DNA of 64,000 bases from Brevibacterium sp. p3-SID960 (GCF_025144725.1 NZ_JALXKS010000004.1:1-64000), one strand, 5' to 3'; positions 1-9,460 are shown, numbered from the stretch's first letter. Notes: generated by a model not told the origin, from the letters alone. Translations and numbers: made by a program.

Positions 1-10
1 GCCGGGAGGC

Positions 11-1453
11 TCAGTCGTCGGTGCGCCGCTCATTGCCCGCGCCCGAGGCGGTCGACCCGTTGGCCTGGCCGGAGGGCTCGGTGGTCTCGGCCGGGTCGCC
101 TTCGGCGACGTCGGGAGCCAGCGGCGAATCCTCTTCGTCGTGTTCGAGCTGCGGGGAGGTCCTGCCGTCCTCGTCGTCGGGTTGGTGTTCCTGTTTGGCC
201 TTGCCGTCTTTGGCGTAGACGTCTTCTCCTGCGAGGTAGAGGACGATCGTGTTGAGCACGGCGATGACCGGCACGGCGAAGAGCGCCCCGACGATGCCGT
301 ACAGAGTCGCGCCGGCGGCCACCGCGAGCACGACGGCCAGCGGGTGGACGGAGACGGCCTTGCCCATGATGAACGGCTGGAGCACATTGCCCTCCAGCTG
401 CTGGACGGCCAGCACGACGAGCGTCATGATGATCGCTGCGACGAGGCCCTTGGAGACGAGCGCGACGATGACGGCGATGATGCCGGTGACGACCGCACCG
501 ACGATCGGCACGAAGGAGCCGAGGAACACGAGGACGGTGAGCGGGAAGACGAGCGGGATGCCGATGAAGAAGGCACCGATGCCGATGCCGATCGCATCGA
601 CACCGGCGACGATCACCTGCACCCGGACGTACTGCACGAGCGACTGCCAGCCACGCAGGCCCGCACCCTCAGCCCGGCCGCGGGCGCGGCGCGGGAGCAT
701 GCCGATGAACCAGGAGAAGATCCGGCGACCGTCGTAGAGGAAGAAGAAGGCGGTGAACAGGGTGAGGATGAGGCCGGTGAAGAAGCTGCCGACCGACATC
801 GCAGCACCGGCGACGCCGCCGAGGATCTGGCCGGAGCGCTCTTCGAGCATCGCCACGCCCTTGTTGAGGGTGTCGTCGATGGCCACCGAGATCCGCGAGG
901 AGTCGATGCCGAACGGGTTGTGCTGCAGCCAGTCGGCGATCGCGCGGATACCGGCCACGACCTGCCCGGTCAGCTCGCCCATGCCGACGACGATCTGCTG
1001 ACCGACGAGCGTCAGCAGACCCAGCACCAGGACGATGAAGCCGACGAACGTGACACCAGCCGCCGCCCCGCGCTTCCAGCCATGACGTACGAGGAAGTTC
1101 GACAACGGGGAGATGAGCGCGGCGATGAGCAGTGCGATGAGGGCCGGCAGCAGGATGACGGAGATCTTCGACAGCAGCCAGTAGGCGACGCCGATCGCAG
1201 CCAGCACGATGAGGAACCGCCACGACCAGGCGGCTGCCAAGCGCATCGGCAGGGACACGTAGGGCTCATAGGCCCCGCGCCCCTTCTCCTCCTCGGTAGG
1301 CTGATGGGCGGGCACTTCGATGTAGGCGGGCGCGCCCGGGGATGCGGTGAGGGGCTCGGGAGGTGACGAAGCGGCCTGCTCCCTGCGAGACCGGAATCCC
1401 AGCCAGGCGTTGCGCAGCCGCCCGGGAATGCGTTGCTGAGAGTTCTCTGGCAT
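11..1453 (-). CDS. AI-2E family transporter (PerM-like permease)
   Basis: A 480-residue polytopic membrane protein of the AI-2E/PerM family. A hydrophilic N-terminus of about 65 residues precedes several hydrophobic segments arranged as in this family, a long amphipathic stretch mid-protein, and a terminal TM block ending about 70 residues before the C-terminus. The acidic tail is rich in Glu, Asp, Ser and Thr. The family exports small molecules; the substrate here is unknown. I place the start at the ATG at 1453. It has no Shine-Dalgarno sequence, but TACGAT ends exactly 6 nt upstream, which suggests a leaderless mRNA. An in-frame ATG at 1474 would lie inside that promoter. The gene is transcribed away from the SGNH-maf-acc operon. 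Family assignment is firm, function is inferred. Confidence 0.88.
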   Translation of the reverse strand: MPENSQQRIPGRLRNAWLGFRSRREQAASSPPEPLTASPGAPAYIEVPAHQPTEEEKGRGAYEPYVSLPMRLAAAWSWRFLIVLAAIGVAYWLLSKISVILLPALIALLIAALISPLSNFLVRHGWKRGAAAGVTFVGFIVLVLGLLTLVGQQIVVGMGELTGQVVAGIRAIADWLQHNPFGIDSSRISVAIDDTLNKGVAMLEERSGQILGGVAGAAMSVGSFFTGLILTLFTAFFFLYDGRRIFSWFIGMLPRRARGRAEGAGLRGWQSLVQYVRVQVIVAGVDAIGIGIGAFFIGIPLVFPLTVLVFLGSFVPIVGAVVTGIIAVIVALVSKGLVAAIIMTLVVLAVQQLEGNVLQPFIMGKAVSVHPLAVVLAVAAGATLYGIVGALFAVPVIAVLNTIVLYLAGEDVYAKDGKAKQEHQPDDEDGRTSPQLEHDEEDSPLAPDVAEGDPAETTEPSGQANGSTASGAGNERRTDD

Positions 1454-1459
1454 GAGACC

Positions 1460-1465
1460 ATCGTA
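1460..1465 (-). promoter_or_regulatory. -10 element of a probable leaderless promoter (AI-2E gene)
   Basis: On the minus strand TACGAT lies 6 nt before the ATG at 1453, so the predicted transcript start coincides with the start codon. No convincing -35 hexamer is seen (CTGACC is present, but at 15-bp spacing). Confidence 0.45.
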
Positions 1466-1557
1466 ACGCCTCATCTGCTGGGTCAGCGCGCAGCCGGGCC
1501 GAACTTCTGCCTCCGGTTCGAGGCACTAGACTCAGCCGGGACGAGGGAGGGAAGTTC

Positions 1558-2562
1558 ATGCAGCGAGGAACCGCGACCGCGCTGGGGCTGGGATTGGCCG
1601 CGCCCGCGGCCCTCGCCGCCGGGGTCTACGGGCTCATGCGGCTGCAGTCGATGCGGCTGCGCCAGGCCTTCGACGACGACGTCGCCGCGGCCGCTGTCCC
1701 CCAGCAGTCCCGGCTCGTCGACCTGAGCGCTCCGCACAGCCGGGCGCTCGAAGACGTCGACGGTGACACCGAGCATCTGCCGGCTCTGGCCGTCATCGGC
1801 GACTCCTGGCTGGCCGGCATTGCCGTCGGCCGGCGCCGCCGCACCCCAGCGATGCTCATCGCCCGCGGGCTGGCGGCCCTGACCGGCCGGCCGGTGCGGC
1901 TGCGCTCGACCGCGCAGGCCGGTGCGCGAGCCGATGACATCCTCACCCAGGTCAACTCGATCCTGGCCGATCCGCTGCTGCGCCGCTCACGCATCGGCGA
2001 ACAGCCGCCGCGGTTTGCCGTCATCGCGATGGGCAGCGCCGATGTCATCCACCCGATCACCGGTTCGATCGGCCTGCCGGTGCTCACCACCGCGCTCAAC
2101 CGGCTGCAGCGCGAAGGCGGTTACACCGTCATCGTGCTCACGTGCCCCAACCTCGGCAGCCTGCCAGGCATCCCGCAGCCGCTGCGCACCCAGCTGCGCC
2201 GCTCCTCACGCGTGCTCGCCGGCTCGCAGTGGATGCTCGCCGTCTCCGCCGGGGCGATCCCGGTGTCGCTCAACACGGTGCTGTCGGGCACGACGAAGCA
2301 GTCCCTCATCCGCTCCGACGGCCGCTTCCCCACCCCGCTCGGCTACGCGCAGCTGGCCACCGCTGTCATCCAGCGCATCACCGTCGACCTCGACCTGCCC
2401 CATGATGTCGAGGAGAATCCTGAGACCCGCCCGCACTGGCCGGCGGAGCTGACCGACGGCGACCCGCGTCCTGAGGACGAGGAGACCGAGCCGCAGCAGC
2501 CTGCTGCCCCGACTGCTGTGCCCAGTGCTGCCAACCCGAATACCGAGGAGGCCCGCCCGTGA
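1558..2562 (+). CDS. SGNH/GDSL-hydrolase-like protein, catalytic His apparently lost
   Basis: A 334-residue protein with a single N-terminal membrane anchor (about residues 5-25) and an SGNH-hydrolase fold. Block I is clear (G81-D82-S83, followed by WLAG), and a GSADV stretch resembles a later block. In the final block, where relatives carry a His before Pro, this protein reads D254-G-R-F257-P258, so the catalytic His looks replaced by Phe. The C-terminal 60 residues are acidic and Pro-rich and probably disordered. A GGGAGGGAAG Shine-Dalgarno region precedes the ATG, with a TAGACT -10-like element at 1527. The stop overlaps the maf GTG by 4 bp, so the two are coupled. Active esterase function is doubtful. 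Confidence 0.75.
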   Translation: MQRGTATALGLGLAAPAALAAGVYGLMRLQSMRLRQAFDDDVAAAAVPQQSRLVDLSAPHSRALEDVDGDTEHLPALAVIGDSWLAGIAVGRRRRTPAMLIARGLAALTGRPVRLRSTAQAGARADDILTQVNSILADPLLRRSRIGEQPPRFAVIAMGSADVIHPITGSIGLPVLTTALNRLQREGGYTVIVLTCPNLGSLPGIPQPLRTQLRRSSRVLAGSQWMLAVSAGAIPVSLNTVLSGTTKQSLIRSDGRFPTPLGYAQLATAVIQRITVDLDLPHDVEENPETRPHWPAELTDGDPRPEDEETEPQQPAAPTAVPSAANPNTEEARP

Positions 2563-3269
2563 GCGCTGTCATTCTCGCCTCCGGATCCCCGTCGCGGTAT
2601 GCGACCCTGACGACGGCCGGCATCACCCCGCAGGTCATCGTCTCCCACGTCGACGAGGCGGCCGTCCAGGACCAGCACCCCACTGCCTCGGTCGCGGAGC
2701 TGGCCGGCGTGCTCGCCGAGGCCAAGGGCCGTGACGTCCTGGGCCGCATCACCGCACGCAACGCCGGGCTGCTCGCCGGTGCGCCGGATCGGCCGCGGGT
2801 GCTCATCGCTGCCGATTCGATACTCGAACTCGATGGCCAGCCGGTCGGCAAGCCCCACACACCTGAGCGCACCCGCGAGGTGTGGCAGCAGATGGGCGGA
2901 CGCACCGCGCACCTGCACACCGGCCATTTCCTCGCCCGCCTCGACCCGACCGGTGACGGCTGGCAGGTCGCCGGCACACGGGCACAGACGGCGTCGACGA
3001 CGATCCACACCGCAGCGCTGTCCGATGCGGAGATCGACGCCTACATCGCCACCGCCGAGCCCTTCGAGGTCGCCGGTGCACTGACGATCGACGGCTTCGG
3101 CGGCGCCTTCGTCACCGGCATCGAAGGCGATCACCACAACGTCATCGGGCTCAGCCTCCCACTGGCGCGCACGCTGGTCGGCGAGCTCGGCCTGGCCTGG
3201 CATGAGCTGTGGGATGTCCACGCCGATGCCGCAGGTCACACCGGTGACGACGCGCCCGGAGGCGGTTGA
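2559..3269 (+). CDS. maf: Maf-like nucleoside triphosphate pyrophosphatase
   Basis: A 236-residue Maf/HAM1-like house-cleaning pyrophosphatase, expected to hydrolyse non-canonical or modified NTPs to NMP and PPi in the cytoplasm. The N-terminal substrate loop ASGSPSRY (residues 7-14), the AADS catalytic-Asp motif (D86) and the late block EPFEVAGAL...GGAF.TGIEGDHHNVIGL are all present. Length is slightly above the usual ~200 because of inserts after residue 30 and around 120. It starts with GTG overlapping the upstream stop by 4 bp. In M. tuberculosis maf (Rv3282) likewise lies next to accA3 (Rv3285), which supports both names. Confidence 0.93.
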   Translation: MSAVILASGSPSRYATLTTAGITPQVIVSHVDEAAVQDQHPTASVAELAGVLAEAKGRDVLGRITARNAGLLAGAPDRPRVLIAADSILELDGQPVGKPHTPERTREVWQQMGGRTAHLHTGHFLARLDPTGDGWQVAGTRAQTASTTIHTAALSDAEIDAYIATAEPFEVAGALTIDGFGGAFVTGIEGDHHNVIGLSLPLARTLVGELGLAWHELWDVHADAAGHTGDDAPGGG

Positions 3270-3363
3270 GAATTTCGTCCACCGATTTTGTCGATCGTCC
3301 ACAACGCTTTGGCACTGGTCTCTAGATTGATACCGTTCACCCGTTTCATGCCCAGGAGACCAG

Positions 3364-5154
3364 ATGACCGAGCCCATGCGGCAGTACTCCGCAACCGTGG
3401 AGCACCGCCCCATCGAGCGGGTCTTCATCGCCAACCGCGGTGAGATCGCGCTGCGCATCATCCGCGCCTGTCACGACCTCGGACTCGAAGCCGTCGCCGT
3501 GTACACCAAGCCAGATGCCAACGCCGATTTCGTCCGGCTGGCCGACGACGCCTGGGCCCTCGACGGCGCTGGCCCGGCCGAAACGTACCTCAGCATCGAG
3601 AAGATGCTCGATGCCGCCCAGCGTGCCGGCGCCGATGCCGTCCATCCCGGCTACGGGTATCTCGCCGAGAGCCCCGATTTCGCGCAGGCTGTGCTCGACG
3701 CCGGCCTCGTATGGGTCGGCCCTCCCCCGCAGGCCATCGACCGGCTCGGTGACAAGTCCGGTGCCCGGGCCGTCGCCGAGGCGGCAGGCGCACCGATCAC
3801 GCAGGGCTCCGACGGCGCCGTCGACGGCATCGACGACGCCCTCGCGGTGGCCGAGCGGATCGGCTACCCGGTGGCCGTCAAGGCCGTCTACGGCGGCGGC
3901 GGGCGCGGTTTCCGCACCGCTGCCAGCGCTGCTGAGCTTCCCGATGCGCTGGCCGGGGCCTCCCGTGAGGCGCTCTCGGCGTTCGGCCGCGGTGAGTGCC
4001 TGCTCGAGCAGCAGATCGTCAACCCGCGCCACATCGAGACGCAGTGCATGGTCGACAGCAGCGGCCGGGTGCTCGTCGCCTCGACCCGTGACTGCACGCT
4101 GCAGCGCCGCAACCAGAAGATCATCGAGGAGGCCCCGGCGCCGTTCCTCACCGACGAGCAGATCGCCACGGTCAACCAGGCTTCGAAGAACATCCTCAGC
4201 GAAGTCGGCTACGTCGGTGCTGCGACGTGTGAGTTCCTGCTCGGTGAGAACGGGACGCTGACCTTCATGGAGGTCAATGCTCGCATCCAGGTCGAGCACA
4301 CCGTGACCGAGGAGGTCACCGGCGTCGACCTGCTCGCCTGGCAGCTGCGCATCGCCGCTGGCGAGAGCCTGCCGGAGGAGTTCCCGGCCCCGCGCGGCCA
4401 CTCGATCCAGTTCCGCATCAATGCTGAGGATGCGCGCCTGAACTTCTTCCCGGCCACCGGCCGGATCGGCCGCTACATCGAGCCGGCCGGCCCCGGCGTG
4501 CGCGTCGATTCCGGCGTGCACCACGGCATCGAGGTCGGTGTCGACTTCGACCCGATGCTCGCCAAGCTCATCGTCACCGGCGAGAACCGCGCCCACGCGC
4601 TCGCCCGCGCACGGCGGGCACTGAGCGAGTACACCCTCGACGGTGTGAAGACGCTGCTGCCGCTGCACCGGCGACTGGTGAATGAACCGGCCTTCGCCGA
4701 GGACTTCAGCGTCTCCACCCACTGGCTGCAGCAGACATATATGCCGACATTCGACGATCCGGAGGATCCCATGGCACAGCAGACGCAGGACGGCAGCGAC
4801 GTCATCGACATCGTCGTCGAGGTCGAAGGTCACCGGCTGACGGTCAAGGTGCCGGCAGAGCTGGCCCGCCCGGCCCAGGCCGGCACCCACCCCCGCAAGG
4901 GTCGGCTGCGCCGCCGCGGCTCCAGCCGCACCGACAGCACCTCAGCACTCACGGCGCCGATGCAGGGCACCATCGTGTCCGTCGACGTCGAACCCGGTGC
5001 TGTCGTCGAGACCGGTGACACGCTGGCCGTCATCGAGGCGATGAAGATGGAGCAGCCGCTCAAGGCGACCCGCCCTGCCACCGTGTCGAAGATCGCCGTC
5101 GAGGCCGGCTCGGCCGTCAAGGCCGGCACCGTGCTCATCGAGTTCGAGGACTGA
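3364..5154 (+). CDS. accA3: acyl-CoA carboxylase alpha subunit (biotin carboxylase-BCCP fusion)
   Basis: A 596-residue biotin carboxylase fused to biotin carboxyl carrier protein. It carboxylates biotin with ATP and bicarbonate for acetyl-/propionyl-CoA carboxylases, feeding fatty-acid synthesis. The biotin carboxylase N domain begins at about residue 18 (FIANRGEIALRII). The ATP-grasp glycine loop GGGGRGF lies near 177-183 and the EVNARIQVEHTVTE metal/bicarbonate block near 305. The C-terminal BCCP carries EAMKMEQ with biotinyl Lys561. AGGAGA lies a few bases before the ATG, and a TAGATT -10-like element lies at 3323. The beta subunits are not in this window, so they must be encoded elsewhere. 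The gene ends at a strong convergent terminator. Confidence 0.95.
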   Translation: MTEPMRQYSATVEHRPIERVFIANRGEIALRIIRACHDLGLEAVAVYTKPDANADFVRLADDAWALDGAGPAETYLSIEKMLDAAQRAGADAVHPGYGYLAESPDFAQAVLDAGLVWVGPPPQAIDRLGDKSGARAVAEAAGAPITQGSDGAVDGIDDALAVAERIGYPVAVKAVYGGGGRGFRTAASAAELPDALAGASREALSAFGRGECLLEQQIVNPRHIETQCMVDSSGRVLVASTRDCTLQRRNQKIIEEAPAPFLTDEQIATVNQASKNILSEVGYVGAATCEFLLGENGTLTFMEVNARIQVEHTVTEEVTGVDLLAWQLRIAAGESLPEEFPAPRGHSIQFRINAEDARLNFFPATGRIGRYIEPAGPGVRVDSGVHHGIEVGVDFDPMLAKLIVTGENRAHALARARRALSEYTLDGVKTLLPLHRRLVNEPAFAEDFSVSTHWLQQTYMPTFDDPEDPMAQQTQDGSDVIDIVVEVEGHRLTVKVPAELARPAQAGTHPRKGRLRRRGSSRTDSTSALTAPMQGTIVSVDVEPGAVVETGDTLAVIEAMKMEQPLKATRPATVSKIAVEAGSAVKAGTVLIEFED

Positions 5155-5304
5155 GCCGCGCACAGCCGCAGGTCAGCGGGCCGGCTTCAGGCAGACCTAG
5201 ACGAAAGTCGTAGTCGACTGCACCAAAGTCCAATTGTGCCGACTCGGTGCGCATGAGACAGTGAGTCTGCCGGTGACGCCAGCTCCCGATCCCCCGAAAC
5301 ACAG

Positions 5305-5337
5305 CTGCGGGTGCACTCGAATCGAGTGCACCCGCAG
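5305..5337. terminator. bidirectional hairpin between acc and lpdA
   Basis: A perfect inverted repeat with 16-nt arms (CTGCGGGTGCACTCGA and its complement) around one base sits between two convergent stop codons. The stem is GC-rich with no clear U-tract, as is common in actinobacteria. Confidence 0.75.
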
Positions 5338-5381
5338 TCGTGTATTCAGCCGCCGGTCCTGCCCGGCAGGCACCGGCTGGC

Positions 5382-6818
5382 TCAGCTGGCGTGGTGATGC
5401 AGCTTGCGCGCCGCCTCGGTGATGGAGCCCGACAGCGAGGGGTAGACGGTGAAGCTGGAGGCCAGCTGGTCGACGGTCAGCCGGTTCTCCACGGCCAGGG
5501 TGATCGGCAGGATGAGCTCACTGGCCTTCGGACCGACGACAACACCGCCGAGGATCGAACCGGAGCCGCGGCGGGAGAAGATCTTGACGAAGCCGTCGCT
5601 GATCTCCTGCATCTTCGCCCGTGCGTTCGTGCTCAGCGGCTGGGTGACGCAGTCGATCTCCTTGCGGTCCTCCTCGAAGTCCTTCTGGGAGAAGCCGACG
5701 GTGGCGATCTCCGGGCTGGTGAAGATGTTCGAGGCGACATTGCGCAGCTTGAGGGGAGCAACGGCATCGCCGAGGGCGTGCCACATCGCGATTCGGCCCT
5801 GCATCGCGGCCACCGAGGCCAGCGGCATGACCGAGGTGCAGTCACCGGCGGCGTAGATGCCCGGCCGGGAGGTGCGCGAGACGCCGTCGACGACGACGTG
5901 CCCGGAGTCCTCCAGCTGCACGCCGGCCGATTCGAGACCGAGGTCCTTGGTGTTCGGGATCGAGCCGACGGCCATGAGGCAGTGGCTGGCATTGACCTTG
6001 CGCCCGTCGTCAAGGGTGACGAGCACACCGTCGTCGGTGCGCGTGACCGATTCGGCACGCGAACGGGAGAGCACGTTCATGCCGCGGGAGCGGAACGCCT
6101 TCTCCAGCACATCGGCAGCATCCTTGTCCTCGCCGGGCAGCACCCGGTCCCGGGAGGATACGAGCGTGACCTTCGAACCGAGAGCATGGTAGGCGGAGGC
6201 GAACTCAGCACCGGTGACACCGGAGCCGACGACGACGAGGTGCTCAGGCAGCTCGTCGAGATCGTAGAGCTGCGTCCACGTCAGTATCCGCTCGCCGTCC
6301 GGCTTGGCGCTCGGCAGCTCGCGCGGGTGCGCGCCGACGCAGATGAGGACGACATCGGCTTCGAGTTCGTACTCATTGCCCTCCTCCTCGACGACGTGGA
6401 CGGTGTGCCGGCCCGACATCCGGGCCGTCCCCTTGATCGCCTTGACGCCGGCGGCCACAAGTCCGTCGTAGATGTCGGTCGCCTGGGCATTGGCCAGATG
6501 CTTGATCCGCTTGTTGATGGTGTCGAGGTCGGCTCGGGCGGCGCCGCGTTCGATCGCAGCGGGCTCACCGTCCTCGGTGCCGCGCAGGCGGATGCCCAGC
6601 GGCCCGGAGACCTCGATCTGGCCCATGAGCTCGGCGGTGGCGATAAGGGTCTTCGACGGCACGACATCGGTGAGCACCGCAGATCCGCCGCAGCGGTTGC
6701 GTTCGATGAGCATGACATCGGCGCCGAGCTGGCCGGCGACGAGTGCGGCCTCGTAGCCGCCGGGACCACCGCCGATGATGACGACGCGGTTCTGGGAGGG
6801 ATCAAGTACGTTCTTCAC
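5382..6818 (-). CDS. lpdA: NAD(P)H-quinone dehydrogenase, LpdA-type flavoprotein
   Basis: A 478-residue FAD-dependent pyridine nucleotide-disulfide reductase fold: FAD motif GGGPGGYEA at residues 16-24, central NAD(P) motif VVGSGVTGAEFASAY, and the C-terminal dimerisation domain. Where true lipoamide dehydrogenases have the redox CxxxxC, this protein has A47 and V52 (AVLTDVVPSK). It therefore matches the LpdA/Rv3303c class, which lacks the disulfide and reduces quinones. The start is the GTG at 6818. There is no clear Shine-Dalgarno sequence, and GAGAAT lies 6 nt upstream. It is last in a minus-strand run after the P-type ATPase. The electron acceptor is inferred from the family. Confidence 0.9.
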   Translation of the reverse strand: MKNVLDPSQNRVVIIGGGPGGYEAALVAGQLGADVMLIERNRCGGSAVLTDVVPSKTLIATAELMGQIEVSGPLGIRLRGTEDGEPAAIERGAARADLDTINKRIKHLANAQATDIYDGLVAAGVKAIKGTARMSGRHTVHVVEEEGNEYELEADVVLICVGAHPRELPSAKPDGERILTWTQLYDLDELPEHLVVVGSGVTGAEFASAYHALGSKVTLVSSRDRVLPGEDKDAADVLEKAFRSRGMNVLSRSRAESVTRTDDGVLVTLDDGRKVNASHCLMAVGSIPNTKDLGLESAGVQLEDSGHVVVDGVSRTSRPGIYAAGDCTSVMPLASVAAMQGRIAMWHALGDAVAPLKLRNVASNIFTSPEIATVGFSQKDFEEDRKEIDCVTQPLSTNARAKMQEISDGFVKIFSRRGSGSILGGVVVGPKASELILPITLAVENRLTVDQLASSFTVYPSLSGSITEAARKLHHHAS

Positions 6819-6922
6819 AGTCTCATTCTCTCAGCGGCAGGCAAGTCGGTGGCATGACAGCGGCGGCGCTGCGGCCGCCCTGTCGTTCGCTTCCCATCCT
6901 AGTGGCTGGGCCACCGGCTGCC

Positions 6923-8797
6923 CTAAGCGGCCTGGCGGCCCGCGGCAGTCTCGACCGCCTCGGGCACGGGCGTGTGGCTCACGCGCAGTGCCCGCAGGGC
7001 CCCGAGGATCGCGACGAGGTCGACGCCCTCCTGCAGGATCGCGCCGACGACCGCGGGCAGGTAGCCGAGGGCTGCGACGATCATGAGCCCGATCGAGATC
7101 GCGATGCCCAGCCAGATGCTCTGCAGCGCGATGCGCACGGTGCGCTGGGAGATCTCGATGACATAGGCGACGTTGGCGATATCGTCCTGGGTGATGACCG
7201 CCGAGGCCGATTCGCTGGCCGCACTCGCCCCGCGCGCACCGAGCGCGATGCCGACATCTGCGGCTGCGAGCACCGGGGCGTCGTTGACGCCGTCGCCGAC
7301 CATGAGCACCGGCCGGTTGCGCATCGAGGCCAGGTGCTCGACCTTCGTTTGCGGAGTGCAGCCGGCTTCGATCTCGTCGATGCCGACCTCACCGGCGATC
7401 GCCCGGGCGGTGGCGGCGTTGTCGCCGGTGAGCATCGCGATGTCGGTGACGCCGAGCTCGTGCAGCCGGGCGACGGTGCCGGCGGCGGTGGCGCGCAGCT
7501 CATCGGCGAGGATGATGATGCCGGCCAGGTCGCTGCCGTGGGAAACATAGACGAAGGTCTCTCCTGGTGCCAGCTCGACCGGGTCGAGGGGGCCTGTGAC
7601 CTCTTCGATGTAGGTGATCTTGCCGACCCGCACCTCGGTGCCGTCGGCCAGGTGGGCGCGCACTCCATTGGTCGCGGTCTCGTCAGCGCCTGTCACCTCG
7701 GGCAGGGCCAGTCTGCGCTCGGCTGCCACCTGCCCGATCGACTGGGCGAAGGCGTGCAGTGAGAACTGCTCGGCCGCTGCGGCCAGGGCGATGAGCTCGT
7801 CCTCACTGTGGGTGCCGGGGATGACGCGGCGGACCTCAGGGTTGCCGCGGGTGAGCGTGCCGGTCTTGTCGAGTGCGGCGGACCGCACGCGGGCGAGCGT
7901 TTCGAGGGCGCCGCCGTTCTTGACGATAACGCCGATCTGAGCGGCCCGGCTCATCCCGCCCATGAACGCGACCGGGGCGGCGATGAGCAGCGGGCAGGGG
8001 GTGGCGACGACGAGGACCTCGGCGAACCGGGTGGGGTTGCCGCTGATGAACCAGGCGAAGGCGGCGATCGCCAGGGACACGATCGTGAACGGCACTGCAT
8101 AGCGGTCGGCCAGGCGCACCATCGGGGCCTGGGATTCAACGGCCTCGCGCACGAGCCTGACGATCGAGCCGTACTGGGAGTCCGCCGAGGCGGCGGTCGC
8201 CTGCATGCGGAAGGCGCGGGTCTCGTTCACCGTGCCCGAGGCGAGGGTGTCGCCTGTCGTGAAGGTCACCGGCAGCGGTTCGCCGGTCATCGCCGAGGTG
8301 TCGATGGTCGCCGATGCGTCGAGCAAGGTGCCGTCGACCGGCAGCGTCTCATTCGGTCGGACGACGAGGATGTCGCCGATGGCCACCTCGTCGACCGGGA
8401 TCTGGGTCAGCTGACCGTCGGCACCCTCCCGGTTGGCGAACTGCGGGGCGCGGCTGATGAGCGCATCGAGTTCGCGCCCGGCCCGGCCTGCAGCCATCTC
8501 CTCGAGCGCCTCACCGCCGGTGAGCATGAGCACGATGATGAGGCCGGCGAGGTACTCGCCGACGAGCACGGTGGCGACCATCGCGACGACGGCGAGGATG
8601 TCGAGACCCCACTTGCCGGCCATGATGTCCTTGATCATGTCCCAGGCGGTGAGGAGGACGACGATGCCGATGACGGCCGTCGCCAGGATCTGGGCGGCAC
8701 CGGGCAGCCCTGAGGCGAGCAGGATGAGCGTCGTCGCCAAGGCGACGACGGCCAGCCCGGCCAGCGGGTAGCGGCGCAGAGCACGGATGAGGGGCAC
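6923..8797 (-). CDS. heavy-metal-translocating P1B-type ATPase
   Basis: A 624-residue P1B ATPase that pumps a metal cation across the membrane. The actuator motif AMTGEP, the phosphorylation motif DKTGTLT (Asp near residue 310), MLTGDN and the hinge GDGVNDAP are all present. The membrane metal motif is TPCPLL, and no N-terminal heavy-metal-associated domain is present, so the substrate (Zn, Cd, Co, Cu or other) cannot be assigned. TM helices occur near residues 14-60 and 215-285, with a pair near 555-600. The start is a GTG with CATGAT ending 6 nt upstream and no good Shine-Dalgarno sequence, which suggests a leaderless message. It is flanked by lpdA and gamma-carbonic anhydrase on the same strand. 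No metal regulator is adjacent. Confidence 0.92.
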   Translation of the reverse strand: MPLIRALRRYPLAGLAVVALATTLILLASGLPGAAQILATAVIGIVVLLTAWDMIKDIMAGKWGLDILAVVAMVATVLVGEYLAGLIIVLMLTGGEALEEMAAGRAGRELDALISRAPQFANREGADGQLTQIPVDEVAIGDILVVRPNETLPVDGTLLDASATIDTSAMTGEPLPVTFTTGDTLASGTVNETRAFRMQATAASADSQYGSIVRLVREAVESQAPMVRLADRYAVPFTIVSLAIAAFAWFISGNPTRFAEVLVVATPCPLLIAAPVAFMGGMSRAAQIGVIVKNGGALETLARVRSAALDKTGTLTRGNPEVRRVIPGTHSEDELIALAAAAEQFSLHAFAQSIGQVAAERRLALPEVTGADETATNGVRAHLADGTEVRVGKITYIEEVTGPLDPVELAPGETFVYVSHGSDLAGIIILADELRATAAGTVARLHELGVTDIAMLTGDNAATARAIAGEVGIDEIEAGCTPQTKVEHLASMRNRPVLMVGDGVNDAPVLAAADVGIALGARGASAASESASAVITQDDIANVAYVIEISQRTVRIALQSIWLGIAISIGLMIVAALGYLPAVVGAILQEGVDLVAILGALRALRVSHTPVPEAVETAAGRQAA

Positions 8798-8803
8798 ATC
8801 ACC

Positions 8804-8809
8804 ATCATG
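8804..8809 (-). promoter_or_regulatory. -10 element of a probable leaderless promoter (P1B ATPase)
   Basis: CATGAT on the minus strand ends exactly 6 nt before the GTG at 8797. This is the same spacing as in several other genes of the window. Confidence 0.3.
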
Positions 8810-8878
8810 CCCAGCGGCGCCGCCGGCGGCTAGGAAGGCTTGGATAACCTTCGTTCACCGGGAAACGGGGAAGCGGGT

Positions 8879-9460
8879 TCAGCCGATCGTCTCGGTGAGC
8901 ACGTCTGTGGGGCCTACGATGCGGCCCTGCTGCCGGTGTGCGGCCGACAGTTCGGAGTAGGAGGCGGCGTTGGTGCGGATGTGCTCGATGTTCTCAGCGG
9001 TCAGCTCGCGGCGCACCTTCGCCGGCATCCCTGCCACCAGGGAGCCCGAAGGGACCTCCATGCCTTCGAGGACGAGAGCGCCTGCGGCCACAAGCGTGTC
9101 GGATCCGATGACGCATTCGTTGAGCAGAGTTGCGCCCATGCCGATGAGGCAGTCGTCGCCGACCGTGCAGCCATGCACGAGCGCGCGGTGGCCGACGGAG
9201 ACGCGGGCGCCGACAGTGACCGGACGGCCGGGGTCGGAGTGCATGACGGAGTTGTCCTGCACATTGGTTCCCTGACCGATCGTGATGGGGCTCGATTCGG
9301 CGCGCAGCACTGTGCCATAGAAAACGCTGCTGCCGGGCCCGAGGCGGACGTCGCCGATGAGCGTGACGCCAGGTGCGACGAAGGATGTCGGGTGGATCTG
9401 CGGCTTGAGGTCGCCGATGGCAATGAGGCGCACGTCGCGCAGCTCGCTGATGTTCTCCAT
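8879..9460 (-). CDS. gamma-carbonic anhydrase family protein
   Basis: A 193-residue left-handed beta-helix protein made of hexapeptide repeats, of the gamma-class carbonic anhydrase/PaaY type. The expected zinc-ligand histidines are visible in SVMHSD, SVGHRALVHG and neighbouring turns. The length is typical. Its role would be CO2/bicarbonate interconversion or an unknown hydration. The start is uncertain: ATG at 9460 (chosen) or TTG at 9472. Neither has a well-spaced Shine-Dalgarno sequence. It is the first gene of a minus-strand run ahead of the P1B ATPase. Confidence 0.85.
   Translation of the reverse strand: MENISELRDVRLIAIGDLKPQIHPTSFVAPGVTLIGDVRLGPGSSVFYGTVLRAESSPITIGQGTNVQDNSVMHSDPGRPVTVGARVSVGHRALVHGCTVGDDCLIGMGATLLNECVIGSDTLVAAGALVLEGMEVPSGSLVAGMPAKVRRELTAENIEHIRTNAASYSELSAAHRQQGRIVGPTDVLTETIG

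Noticed and set aside
5340..6857. Long open frame on the plus strand opposite lpdA
   Set aside because: The opposite strand encodes a clear LpdA flavoprotein with intact motifs. The plus-strand frame lacks any domain and has the Arg/Asp/Gly-rich composition of an antisense reading of high-GC DNA.
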